Below are positions 31,238 through 39,760 of a stretch of 64,000 nt of DNA, piece by piece. Under the pieces are notes generated by a model. The model was not told the origin of the DNA and did no database searches. It saw only the letters and a list, made by a program, of their open reading frames with translations. Location: contig OZ220472.1 of assembly GCA_965115995.1 (NCBI GenBank), positions 1,054,001 to 1,118,000 of the forward strand, given 5' to 3'. A program made the position numbers and the translations under genes. Origin of the DNA: Poriferisodalis sp026713105. GTDB taxonomy: Bacteria; Actinomycetota; Acidimicrobiia; Acidimicrobiales; Poriferisodalaceae. Positions within the stretch are counted from its first letter, which is position 1; every line of letters starts with the position of its first letter.

Positions 31238-32352
31238 CGGTGACTGGCGAGGAAGAGCCTGGCCGCATCGATCGCGACGTCGGCCGCCAGGGCCATGGCC
31301 TGCGGAGTCGTCGCGGCGGCAGTGTCGGCGGTGGTGTGGAACAGCGATGATCCGCCCAGAAAGGACAGCACCGACGCGCCGGCTTCGAACCAGGTGCCAC
31401 CTTCGCCCGGCCAAGTGTCCGCCTCGTGCAGGCGCCAATTCGCTCTGGGTACGCGATGGCTGATCTCGTCGCGCAGCTCGCCGCTGGCCCTCGTCAGCAC
31501 CATGCGCTGGTCACCGAGGCTTGCCGGGCCCTTCGAATCGGGTTCGACCGCTGCGACTGACGCACCGAGATGGATGACCCGGTGGCCGTCCACGTCTCGG
31601 CCGTCGAGATAGTGCTTGAGGCCGATGTGATCGATCTCGTGGCCACTGCACGCGGAGAGCGTTACATGGTGATCGGCGGCGAGATCGGCGGCCATCGCCA
31701 GAGCGACCGCAAGGCCGGTGCCGCGTTCGCCGCCGGCGGGCGTCCAGCCGGTGAGCGGCGTCGTGATGTTGATCGCTGGCGCGTCGGCAGGACCCAACGT
31801 GGCGATGACATTGGCGCTGCGACCCGGTTCGGTCGTCGCCGTGAATGCCAATTCGGCATCGGCGCCGCCGACGCGCTCGGCCCAGTTGCCCGGGATGATG
31901 ACTGCGGGGCGACCTGGGGTTGCGGGCATCTGCGGCACTCGGTTGCACTGCACCACAAGATCGTCTGGTCCGTCGATGACGACGACGAGCGCCGCTGCTG
32001 CTGGATCGGTGTCGAGGTAAGGGTCGAGTCCGCGCGGGTTGCCGGCGACGGCGGCATCGACCTTGACGATCGAGAGGTTCTTGGTCCGCCAATCGCCTTG
32101 CGCGCTGTAGAAGACGGGCAGCGTAGGCACGAGTTGGTCCCCGAGCCGTAATTCGGCGGTGCAGGTGAAGCGGTCGAACTCGAACCAGTCTTCGTCCACC
32201 GAGGCACCGAGGCTCAACAGCACATCCTTCAGCCACGCAGTGGTCTGGGCATCGACCGGGGTCCCGGTGTGATGGTTGCCGAAGCCCGCATAGGTCGCGA
32301 CGATCTCATACAGCTCATCAGCGCTGAACCTGGCTGAAGTGATCGGGCTCAT
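31234..32352 (-). CDS. M28-like metallopeptidase/aminopeptidase family protein
   Basis: 372 residues from ATG 32352 (MSPITSARFSADELYEIVA). The fold resembles M28 zinc peptidases (LAVALAMAADLAADHHVTLSA, SGHEIDHIGLKHYL, VIHLGASVAAVEPDS, SSLFHTTADTAAATTPQ). The canonical zinc-site HxD and central EE residues are not obvious, so it may be a divergent or non-peptidase amidohydrolase-like member. It is in an operon 11 bp after a maleylpyruvate isomerase-type gene. Confidence 0.65.
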   Translation of the reverse strand: MSPITSARFSADELYEIVATYAGFGNHHTGTPVDAQTTAWLKDVLLSLGASVDEDWFEFDRFTCTAELRLGDQLVPTLPVFYSAQGDWRTKNLSIVKVDAAVAGNPRGLDPYLDTDPAAAALVVVIDGPDDLVVQCNRVPQMPATPGRPAVIIPGNWAERVGGADAELAFTATTEPGRSANVIATLGPADAPAINITTPLTGWTPAGGERGTGLAVALAMAADLAADHHVTLSACSGHEIDHIGLKHYLDGRDVDGHRVIHLGASVAAVEPDSKGPASLGDQRMVLTRASGELRDEISHRVPRANWRLHEADTWPGEGGTWFEAGASVLSFLGGSSLFHTTADTAAATTPQAMALAADVAIDAARLFLASHR

Positions 32353-32363
32353 TGGGTCCGCGA

Positions 32364-33029
32364 TCAAAAGACCGGGAAGACTGCGGTGTCGCGAGAGCGT
32401 TCGGCTCGGGTCAGGGCATAGAGGACGCTCCAGTCGCCGTTGAGGCCTCGGGCGATGTCGATGCAGATCTCGATGATGATGGCTGGGCCGAGCGGGTCGG
32501 TGTTCGGGCGGGTCTGGCCGGTGCTGACTGCGAGATCGTCGAGATGGAGAAGCACCTCGATCAACCTGGTGCGGCAGAAGTCGTCGAGGGTGAGGAGTCG
32601 GCCCCCCAACGCGGCGACGAGGCGGTCGACGGGTTCGCCGGCCAGCCGTGTCTCCAGGTCGGCGACCAGTTGGCGGCACTTGTCCACGGTTGCTTGGTGC
32701 CCGATGGCCGATTCGGCTGCGGAGACGTCCTTGATCTGTTCGTGGACGGGGGAGTCGACCGCGGCGTGGAAGTAGGTGACTGCGGTGAGGAGGTCGCCGT
32801 CAGGGCGCCGGTCGGGTGAGGTGCGGTCGAGATAGGCGATCGTCGCGCCGGCAGCGCGTACGAGATGGGCGCAGAGTGCTCCCACGGTCATGCCTTCGAG
32901 AGCCGAGGGCTGGTCCCATTGCTCGGCGGTCGCCGGGGTGTCGATGAGGTCGGCTGATCGGGCGACGGCTTCGACGACGAGGGCCCGGACGCCGGCTGAG
33001 TCGATCGACGGGCTGGCGGCTGACGTCAT
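32364..33029 (-). CDS. Maleylpyruvate isomerase-type mycothiol-dependent DinB-fold protein
   Basis: 221 residues. The N-terminal DinB helix bundle has VGALCAHLVRAAGATIAYLDR and a later RTRLIEVLLHLDDLAVSTG, the usual metal/thiol-site pattern of the actinobacterial MDMPI family. These proteins use mycothiol in isomerisation or thiol transfer. The exact substrate is unknown. The start overlaps the upstream DinB gene by 4 bp. Confidence 0.75.
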   Translation of the reverse strand: MTSAASPSIDSAGVRALVVEAVARSADLIDTPATAEQWDQPSALEGMTVGALCAHLVRAAGATIAYLDRTSPDRRPDGDLLTAVTYFHAAVDSPVHEQIKDVSAAESAIGHQATVDKCRQLVADLETRLAGEPVDRLVAALGGRLLTLDDFCRTRLIEVLLHLDDLAVSTGQTRPNTDPLGPAIIIEICIDIARGLNGDWSVLYALTRAERSRDTAVFPVF

Positions 33030-33754
33030 GGGTTGATCTCGATTCGTTTCATGGATGGCCCGTTGGCGTCGGTGTCGCCCCAGTACTCGGGCAGGCGGAG
33101 ATAGCCCACTCGGGGCAGTTCAACATGGAGGGCGATGCCCTGGCGGGTCTTGAGTCGTTGGATGGTGCGGATGTGGGTGAGCAGCTCGTAGAAGACCATC
33201 CACAGCGAGCCTTCGAGGTCGTAGCGCAGGTAGCCCGGCCGGTCCGGGTCGGCGCTCGCTCCCCGGGGGAGCGTGGTGATGACGTAGGACCAGAACTCGG
33301 TTCCCCGGATGCTGGTCGTGTCGGAGCGGAGTTGTTCGATCGTGTTCTCGCCTACCGCTCGTTCCAGCCAGCCGATGCCGATTTCCATCTTCGCGATGAG
33401 GTCGGGGACTTCCCAGTAGCGGTCCTCGTCGAGCATCCGGTCGTACTTCATGTTCGGCCCGAGATGGTGGTGTTCCCACACAACCGGTTCGGGCTCGTCG
33501 CCATCGGGCCAGAGCAGGTGGCTGCATCTGCGGTGGGTGAACACCAGTGCATCCCACGCCATGTGGGAGACCTGACGGCGGATCGACCACCACATCCACT
33601 CCTTGTCCGGGCTTGTGTCGTCGAAATCGAGTTGGTCTCGGGTGAGGCCATCGGTCTCGGCTCCTACCCATCCGACGATGCGGCGGTAGGGCGGCATGGC
33701 TCCGACCGTCGGATCATCGGGCATCTCGACGATGTCATGGTCGACCACTGTCAT
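33026..33754 (-). CDS. DinB superfamily protein
   Basis: 242 residues beginning MTVVDHDIVEMPDDPTVGAM. Helical DinB-like sequence with potential metal ligands in RRQVSHMAWDALVFTHRR and VFYELLTHIRTIQRLK. The function of this subfamily is unknown. It overlaps both neighbours by ATGA (33026-33029 and 33751-33754), so it is made in fixed ratio with the monooxygenase before it and the isomerase-like protein after it. Confidence 0.65.
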   Translation of the reverse strand: MTVVDHDIVEMPDDPTVGAMPPYRRIVGWVGAETDGLTRDQLDFDDTSPDKEWMWWSIRRQVSHMAWDALVFTHRRCSHLLWPDGDEPEPVVWEHHHLGPNMKYDRMLDEDRYWEVPDLIAKMEIGIGWLERAVGENTIEQLRSDTTSIRGTEFWSYVITTLPRGASADPDRPGYLRYDLEGSLWMVFYELLTHIRTIQRLKTRQGIALHVELPRVGYLRLPEYWGDTDANGPSMKRIEINP

Positions 33755-35142
33755 CGGGGTCTCCTCCGGGGGTGGGTGGGGTGCAGGTGGCGCTGGCCGG
33801 CGCCGAAGAAGTTCTCCCGAAAGGTCGAGCCCTCGTAGCCGGTGCGGAACCGACCTCGCCGTTGGAGTTCGGGCACCAGCAAGTCGACCACTTGAGTGAA
33901 CCCCCAGGGGACCGGAGCTGTCGTCACATTGAAGCCGTCGACGCCGGTGGTCTCGATGAATGCCTCCATCTGGTCGGCGACGCTGGCCGGCGAACCCACG
34001 AATCCCAGCCCGCCGGCGGTTTCCGAGAGCCGTCGGGCGACATCGCCGACGGTCCAGGTCCGCTCGGGGTCTTCCAATTTCCAGCGCTCGACCTGGGTGC
34101 GGATCGCGTTCGCCTCGATGTCATCGATCGGTGTGTCGGGCGGGTGACCTCCCAAGTCGATGCCCGTCCAGCCGCCGTAGAGAGCGAGGTAGCCGTCGAC
34201 GGAGAACAGCCGTGACCACTCGTCTCGCATCTCCCGGGCTTCGGCATCGGTCTCGGCGACCACCACCCGCGCTACCTGCAGGGCTCTGATCTGTTCGGGA
34301 TCGCGGCCCACCGCTGCGGCCCGTTCGCGCAGCGATGCCACCACCGCAGCACCGCGGTCATTGCCCGGCACCGACATGAAGACCACCTCGCCCGCGTTCG
34401 CCGCGAACTCGACACCGCGTGCCGAGTTGCCCGCCTGATACAGCACGGGAGTGCGCTGGGGGGAGGGCTCGACCATGTGGGGGCCTTCGACAGTGAACCA
34501 TTCGCCGGTGTGGTTGATCTCGTGCACTTTGGCCGGGTCGGTGAACGTGTCGGCCTCGGCATCGAGAACGACGGCACCGTCTTCCCAGCTCTGCTCCCAC
34601 AGCTTCAGGCAGACATCGACGTACTCGTCGGCCCGGTCGTAGCGAGCGTCGTGGGGCAGGATCTCGCCGAGCCCTTGACGCTCGGCATCTGACAGGTACG
34701 AGGTCACGATATTCCAGCCGACACGGCCGCCGGTGAGGTGGTCGAGGGTCGAGAACAGCCGAGCCGTGTGGTACGGAGCGTGGTGGCTGGTCGACATGGT
34801 CACGGCGAAACCGAGATGCTCCGTACACGCCGCCAGCGCGGGGATCAGCAACGTGGGGTCGATGCCGGGAATCTGGACCGCACCGCGCAGGCCAGCCTCG
34901 CGGCTCGCCCCGTAGACGTCGTAGGTGCCCAGCACGTCGGCGAAGAAGATCCCGTCGAAGCAGCCACGCTCCAGGGTGCGCACGAGGTCTTGCCACCAGT
35001 TCAAAGTCCGGTATCCCCACGACGTCTCGTCCGCGGGGTGCTTCCACATGCCCTTGATCTGATGATTCGGAGATGCCTGGATGAAGGCGCTCAGATGCAT
35101 CTCGCCGCGGCTCATCGGCTTAGGCGACACGGACGTGGGCAT
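33751..35142 (-). CDS. FMN-dependent monooxygenase of the NtaA/SnaA/DszA family
   Basis: 463 residues, usual for this family, beginning MPTSVSPKPMSRGEMHLSAF. Landmarks: WWQDLVRTLERGCFDGIFFAD, AVTMSTSHHAPYHTARLFSTLDHL, GGRVGWNIVTSYLSDAE and VLYQAGNSARGVEFAANAGE. Such enzymes take FMNH2 from a separate reductase and oxygenate aminopolycarboxylates, alkanesulfonates or sulfur heterocycles such as dibenzothiophene sulfone. The substrate is not determined. No flavin reductase is adjacent. Confidence 0.85.
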   Translation of the reverse strand: MPTSVSPKPMSRGEMHLSAFIQASPNHQIKGMWKHPADETSWGYRTLNWWQDLVRTLERGCFDGIFFADVLGTYDVYGASREAGLRGAVQIPGIDPTLLIPALAACTEHLGFAVTMSTSHHAPYHTARLFSTLDHLTGGRVGWNIVTSYLSDAERQGLGEILPHDARYDRADEYVDVCLKLWEQSWEDGAVVLDAEADTFTDPAKVHEINHTGEWFTVEGPHMVEPSPQRTPVLYQAGNSARGVEFAANAGEVVFMSVPGNDRGAAVVASLRERAAAVGRDPEQIRALQVARVVVAETDAEAREMRDEWSRLFSVDGYLALYGGWTGIDLGGHPPDTPIDDIEANAIRTQVERWKLEDPERTWTVGDVARRLSETAGGLGFVGSPASVADQMEAFIETTGVDGFNVTTAPVPWGFTQVVDLLVPELQRRGRFRTGYEGSTFRENFFGAGQRHLHPTHPRRRPR

Positions 35143-35187
35143 GCGGTCGCGTCGGCCGGTGCGGCTGTCTCACGGGAATCGCAAGCG

Positions 35188-37206
35188 TCAATGCGCTAGC
35201 TCGAGTGTGACCCGCGTGGCGTGTACTGCGCTGCAGCCCTCGATGTCGGAAGAAATGGCCTCGTGGAGCACATTGACGTTGTTGCCGCTGGGTTCCAGTT
35301 TGGGCCAACGACCCTTGTAGCTGACCAGGACACCACGAGGCGCGACGTCCTCCACGTTCGCCTCGACCTCGAGTTGGCCTGCGCCGTTCTGCATGCGGAC
35401 CGGATCGCCGTGGGCGATGCCGAGATCGGCTGCATCTGCGGGGTGGATCGTGACGGTCGCTGGGCCGGCTCGGCGCGCAATGGTGCGGTCATTGGCGTGG
35501 GAATCGTTGAGCCGCCACAGCGAGGCAGGCGACAGCAGCCGGAAGATCCCGTCGGCTTCACGGGCGTCCGCGGTCGGAACCGGAGCCCGCCGCAAGCCGG
35601 CCGTCGTTGCAGCGTCAGAGGCGATCTCGATGCGACCCGACGGCGTGCGGAAGCGACGTCTGGCGAAGAAATCGATGGGCTCACGGGTCAGGTACACGTG
35701 GCCTCGCTCGGCCAGCTCGCCGAAAGCGAGGCCGAGATCGAGCTGGTCGAGAAGACGCTGGATCAGCACATCGTCGGTCTCGTGGAGTTCTGGCTCGTCG
35801 AGTCCCATCGCTGCAGCGAGCCGGCGGAAGATCTCCTGATTTGGCAGCGCTTCGCCGATCGGCTCTCGGACCCTTTGCTGCGCTCCCACGATCGGTGACA
35901 TGTAGCTGAACGTGAGGTCGTCGAATTCCAGGAAGCTCGCGGCCGGGAGCACTATGTCGGCATAGTCGACCGTGTCGGTTGGAAAGCAGTCCACGACGAC
36001 GGTGAACAGATCCTCCCGGCACAGTGCCGCACGGAGCCGGTCCTGTTCGGCGGCTGAGGCGACGGGGTTCGTGTTCCAGCTGAACAAGGCCCCGAAGCGC
36101 TCGGTGTCCTCGAGTTTGGCGGCAAGGCCGATGTGATTGACCTTGGGAGCGCCGTTGCGGGCAAGCGACGTGCCGGACAGTTCGTCGAAGTCCGCGCCGA
36201 GCATGGCCGCTGCAACATTGAGGTAGGAGATTCCGGCGCCGGGCTTGCCGATGTTGCCCGTCAGCGTCGGCAGCAGGCCGACGGCCCGCATGACGTTCGC
36301 ACCCGTGGGCTGGCGTTGGAGTCCTTGACCGGCCCACAGAAGCGCCGGCCCCGCTGCATAGAGCCGGGCGGCGCGCCGGATGTCATCGGCCGGGACACCC
36401 GTGTGTTCCTGGCCCCATTCCGGCGTGCACGTCTCGATGGCCCCGAGCACCTCTTCGGCGCCTTGGACGCGGTCGGCGATGAACTCTTCATCGAAGGCCG
36501 CCAAAGCGCCGAGTTCGTGCGCTATGGCAAACGCCAGTGCGGCGTCGGTGCCGGGATAGGGCTGGAGATGAAGATTGGCCCGGGCCGCAGTCGCCGTGCG
36601 TATCGGATCCACGACGATGACCGAACCGTCGAAGTCCCCCAGCCAGTTCTTGTCCATGTGCGGGGCGCTGTGAGACGGGTTGGCGCCCCACACGAGAATG
36701 CACGACGAGTCGGCCGCGGTACGCGGGTCGAACCCGGCAACCGAGGTGCCGAACATGTACGTCCATGCGATATGCCCGGCCAGGTTGCAGATCGAATCGG
36801 GCTCTACTTCGGTCGCGCCCAGGCGGTGAAAGAACCGCAGCGGGAACATGAACGCCAGCATCGACAACGTTCCCGAGTAGTGAGTGTGCAGCACGGCTGC
36901 GGGACCGCGTTCGTCGACGACCTGCTGCGTGCGCTGCGCGGTTTCGGCCAGGGCGTCTTGCCAGCTGATGGGTGCGAAGGCGCCTTCGCCCTTCGGGCCG
37001 ACCCGGCGCAGCGGCGTGGTGAGGCGGGCCTCGGGGTCCTGCCACACGCCGTTGTAGGCCGTTGCGCACTTCGTGCACAGCGTTCCCCGGTTCACCGGGT
37101 GATCTGGGTCGCCGCGGACGATGACCCGACCATCCTTGCCGGAGCGCACCACGATCGCGCAGTTGTCGTAGCAGTCACGTGGGCAGTTCGTCCGCATCGG
37201 GGTCAC
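35188..37206 (-). CDS. Molybdopterin-dependent oxidoreductase (formate dehydrogenase/DMSO reductase family)
   Basis: 672 residues from GTG 37206, chosen because AGGAG precedes it; GTG 37224 is an alternative. A [4Fe-4S] site is formed by NCPRDCYDNC and LCTKC near the N-terminus. Mo-bis-MGD binding segments follow (ILVWGANPSHSAPH, VVDPIRTATAARA, GNIGKPGAGISY and a C-terminal DPVRMQNGAGQLEV region). The residue in the usual metal-ligand position appears to be Cys (DSICNLAGH). It has no Tat-type signal, so it should be cytoplasmic. It heads the five-gene operon ending at 31234. Confidence 0.85.
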   Translation of the reverse strand: MTPMRTNCPRDCYDNCAIVVRSGKDGRVIVRGDPDHPVNRGTLCTKCATAYNGVWQDPEARLTTPLRRVGPKGEGAFAPISWQDALAETAQRTQQVVDERGPAAVLHTHYSGTLSMLAFMFPLRFFHRLGATEVEPDSICNLAGHIAWTYMFGTSVAGFDPRTAADSSCILVWGANPSHSAPHMDKNWLGDFDGSVIVVDPIRTATAARANLHLQPYPGTDAALAFAIAHELGALAAFDEEFIADRVQGAEEVLGAIETCTPEWGQEHTGVPADDIRRAARLYAAGPALLWAGQGLQRQPTGANVMRAVGLLPTLTGNIGKPGAGISYLNVAAAMLGADFDELSGTSLARNGAPKVNHIGLAAKLEDTERFGALFSWNTNPVASAAEQDRLRAALCREDLFTVVVDCFPTDTVDYADIVLPAASFLEFDDLTFSYMSPIVGAQQRVREPIGEALPNQEIFRRLAAAMGLDEPELHETDDVLIQRLLDQLDLGLAFGELAERGHVYLTREPIDFFARRRFRTPSGRIEIASDAATTAGLRRAPVPTADAREADGIFRLLSPASLWRLNDSHANDRTIARRAGPATVTIHPADAADLGIAHGDPVRMQNGAGQLEVEANVEDVAPRGVLVSYKGRWPKLEPSGNNVNVLHEAISSDIEGCSAVHATRVTLELAH

Positions 37207-37267
37207 GGTCTGGTCTCCTGGCACTCCTTCACCCCGGCGGGTCTGAAGGCAGGGCTGTCTGCGGGGT

Positions 37268-37684
37268 TCAGGCCCAGCCGAGCTGTTGCAGTGCGACGCC
37301 CGAGTGCCAGATCTTGGTCATGTGGGCGATCTTGTCGCCCTCGAAGCGCATGTCGTACACGTAGTCCGAGCTGACCGACTTGCCTGTCGGCGGCACTGGT
37401 CCGCCCTCGCCGGTGTGGGTGGCGTTGAACACGGCATAGGCCAGGACGCTGTTGTGCTCGGTGTCGACGGCCCACGACTTCAGGTCGTACGAGCCGTCTT
37501 CGAGAATCGTCAGCGTGGCTCTCATCCACTCGGCATACGAGCGCAGGTCGGTGATGTCGCCGATCGCTTCGGACTGAGCGGCGAAGGACGCGTCGGGCGT
37601 GCAGTACTGGGCACAACCGTCCCAGCCTTGGCCGGTCTCGCACGCGTCGAAGAATGCGGCGGCCGTCTCGTTCATCTGTGACAT
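37268..37684 (-). CDS. SnoaL-like polyketide-cyclase/NTF2-fold protein
   Basis: 138 residues from ATG 37684 (MSQMNETAAAFFDACETGQ); another ATG lies 21 bp upstream. The NTF2-like pattern is clear: a first helix, GCAQYCTPDASFAAQSEAI, RSYAEWMRATLTILEDGSYD and late strands VYDMRFEGDKIAHMTKIW. Role unknown, perhaps an isomerase or cyclase for an oxidised intermediate. It lies 61 bp upstream of the molybdopterin gene on the same strand. Confidence 0.75.
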   Translation of the reverse strand: MSQMNETAAAFFDACETGQGWDGCAQYCTPDASFAAQSEAIGDITDLRSYAEWMRATLTILEDGSYDLKSWAVDTEHNSVLAYAVFNATHTGEGGPVPPTGKSVSSDYVYDMRFEGDKIAHMTKIWHSGVALQQLGWA

Positions 37685-37878
37685 CTGGTGCCCCCTCAGT
37701 CGCAAGCTCTGTGGCCCAAGCGAAGCCTGTCAGACAGCATCGGACATGTCCATGCCGCGCTGCGAGCGCCCGAGCTCAACCGTGTGCGAGCAGGCGGAGT
37801 CGACGCCGGTCACCGTACTGCGCATCGTCACCGATTTGGCTACCCGGCGACGTGGCAGGTTCGGAGTACCGTGGGTTC

Positions 37879-38058
37879 ATGACGCGACGGGTGTGGACCG
37901 CAGCGGAGCTTGAGGCGATGGCCCCGTCTGAGGTTGACGCCATTTTCGAAGACAGCATCATCTGGGACGTTGTCGATGCCCCGCAAGACCTGCTGGCCCG
38001 GTCCCGTGAGCGGGTAATGCGTCGGATCGACGAAACTGAGTCGACTCAGCAAAATTGA
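37879..38058 (+). CDS. Small acidic protein, putative antitoxin of an uncharacterised module
   Basis: 59 residues from ATG 37879 (MTRRVWTAAELEAMAPSEVD). A TACCGT -10-like box ends 6 bp before the ATG, so the message may be leaderless. It is small, charged and helix-rich, and its stop overlaps the next start. I recognise no named family. Antitoxin-like gene order and size suggest its role. Confidence 0.5.
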   Translation: MTRRVWTAAELEAMAPSEVDAIFEDSIIWDVVDAPQDLLARSRERVMRRIDETESTQQN

Positions 38059-38363
38059 CTGATCGTCGCGAGGTCAGGGCCACCTACGGCTTCTTTGAGG
38101 ACCTAGACCGTCAACTGAGCCCAGAGCGAGGTCCGAACGGTGAGCCATCAACCGCAGACTTCCAAACCATCGAATTGCTGCGCATAGTAGATCGGTTCGC
38201 CGAACAATTCGACGACCTGCCGGAACTCATTCCCGATCGCCCGGACTACCGGGTTCTGATATCCAGCGGTGTGCTCGTGCGGGCGTTAAGCGTGGTCGGT
38301 CAGATTGCACCTGACGGTGCGATCGAGTTGGTCTCGATTGACATCGATCTCGACTGGCACTAG
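38055..38363 (+). CDS. Putative RelE/ParE-like toxin of an uncharacterised module
   Basis: 102 residues from TTG 38055, overlapping the upstream stop (TTGA). Two helices (FQTIELLRIVDRFAEQFDDL) are followed by strands (YRVLISSGVLVRALSVVGQI, then AIELVSIDIDLDW). This ordering recalls the RelE/ParE fold but lacks a clear catalytic signature. The non-ATG, overlapped start would keep it below the partner protein in amount. Function is inferred from architecture only. Confidence 0.45.
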   Translation: MTDRREVRATYGFFEDLDRQLSPERGPNGEPSTADFQTIELLRIVDRFAEQFDDLPELIPDRPDYRVLISSGVLVRALSVVGQIAPDGAIELVSIDIDLDWH

Positions 38364-38497
38364 CTGTTGCGGCGACGCCGGAGAGCCCAGGGCAACCTTC
38401 GACGAAGCTCGCGGACTGGTCGGCTGGGCCGACTACGAAGAACGAGTGCGAACGCTGGGCGCTGACGACGGCTCCGACTGCACCTAAGTTCCTCACT

Positions 38498-39682
38498 ATG
38501 GCCCATTCACCGCCGCCGTCCATTGACGATCCCGTGGAGGCCGCCACAGCGATATCGGAGAAATTGCGCTCGGGCGTCGACGAGAGCGAACGCCTTCGCC
38601 ATCTCGCTCCCGAGACGGCACGTGCCTTGGCAGACGCCGGCATGTGGCGCGTTCTCGCCCCCGCCGCCCACGGCGGATCTGAGGCGGGGCTCCGCTGTCA
38701 GGTTGACACGCTGATTGTCCTCAGCGCGGCCGCCTCCGCTGCGGGGTGGGTTCAAATGGTCTCCAACGCTCACGCCTGGATGGTCGGCAGCTTTCCCGGT
38801 CAGTGCCAAGCCGAGGTCTTTGCCGACGGCCCTGATCGCTGCATCCCCGGAACGCTGGCTTCTCAGGGCAAGGCAACCCGCATGAACGGGGGTTGGCGCC
38901 TCGATGGACGCTGGCAGTTTGCCTCAGGCGTCGATTACGGCGACTGGTTGCTCATCGGTGCGATCGCGGACAAGCTCCCCGAGAGCCCGAGCAAGCTCTT
39001 GCATCTGATGGTGCCTAAGGAAGATGTTGTCGTCGACGACACCTGGCACAGCCTGGGCTTGCGAGGCACCGGCTCAAAGGACCTCATCGCTGAGGAGGTG
39101 TTTGTTCCTGAGCACCGGACCATTCCCACCAGGCTCCTTTTCGACGGACTGAGCCCACACGGTGAAGGAGGAGCCACCTTTGTCAACCGGCTGACGGTGC
39201 TGGTATGCCTCGGGGTCCAACTTGCCGCAACCGTGGTCGGCATGTCGCAGGGCGCCCTCGCGCTGCACGTCGAGCGCACCGCCGCCCGTCGCGAGGTGTA
39301 CACGGGTGCATCCAAGGCGGAGAACGTCGGCGCCCAGATGCGAGTCGCCGAATCCAGCACCGAGATCCATCTGGCCGACGCGCTCGTGCGCGAAGCGGCA
39401 GATCGGTGCGACGAGGTGGGCGAGTCTGGCGATCGGCTCACGCTGGACGAACGAGCAAGGCTCAAGTGGCACGCCTCCTACGCTGTCGAACTCGCTCGCC
39501 GTGCAACGGAACGGATCTTCGCCTCCGCCGGAGCGCACGGCATCTACAACACGAGCGAACTCCAAGCTCGCTACCGGGACATCAATACTGCGTGTCATCA
39601 CGCAGCCGTCGACTTCGATGGCAGTGCCCAAATGTTCGGCCGCACGCAGCTCGGCCTCGACCCCGGCACACCGCTGGTCTAG
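38498..39682 (+). CDS. Acyl-CoA dehydrogenase-fold flavin monooxygenase (HsaA/HpaB-like)
   Basis: 394 residues from ATG 38498 (MAHSPPPSIDDPVEAATAI). The family pattern includes ADAGMWRVLAPAAHGGSEAG, GWRLDGRWQFASGVDYGDWL, MVPKEDVVVDDTWHSLGL and GTGSKDLIAEEVFVPEH. The C-terminal region AGAHGIYNTSELQARYRDIN and the FDGSAQMFGRTQLGL end match group D flavin hydroxylases. It needs reduced flavin from a separate reductase. It heads a plus-strand series through 45774. Confidence 0.8.
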   Translation: MAHSPPPSIDDPVEAATAISEKLRSGVDESERLRHLAPETARALADAGMWRVLAPAAHGGSEAGLRCQVDTLIVLSAAASAAGWVQMVSNAHAWMVGSFPGQCQAEVFADGPDRCIPGTLASQGKATRMNGGWRLDGRWQFASGVDYGDWLLIGAIADKLPESPSKLLHLMVPKEDVVVDDTWHSLGLRGTGSKDLIAEEVFVPEHRTIPTRLLFDGLSPHGEGGATFVNRLTVLVCLGVQLAATVVGMSQGALALHVERTAARREVYTGASKAENVGAQMRVAESSTEIHLADALVREAADRCDEVGESGDRLTLDERARLKWHASYAVELARRATERIFASAGAHGIYNTSELQARYRDINTACHHAAVDFDGSAQMFGRTQLGLDPGTPLV

Positions 39683-39723
39683 CGGCGCCTGTGGACGTGG
39701 CCCTATTAGTGACACTTCATGTC

Positions 39724-39753
39724 TTGATAGTGGAACTACCTGTCGAGTAATGT
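39724..39753 (+). promoter_or_regulatory. Promoter of the LLM-hydrolase-CoA-transferase operon
   Basis: -35 TTGATA (39724-39729), an 18-bp spacer, -10 TAATGT (39748-39753). The GTG start follows 7 bp later at 39761, with no ribosome-binding site, indicating a leaderless transcript. Confidence 0.55.
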
Positions 39754-39760
39754 TCCGCAC

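Noticed and set aside
35188..37206. Selenocysteine in the molybdopterin oxidoreductase
   Set aside because: Formate dehydrogenases often have Sec at the metal ligand. Here the frame is uninterrupted and the position appears to be Cys (DSICNLAGH).
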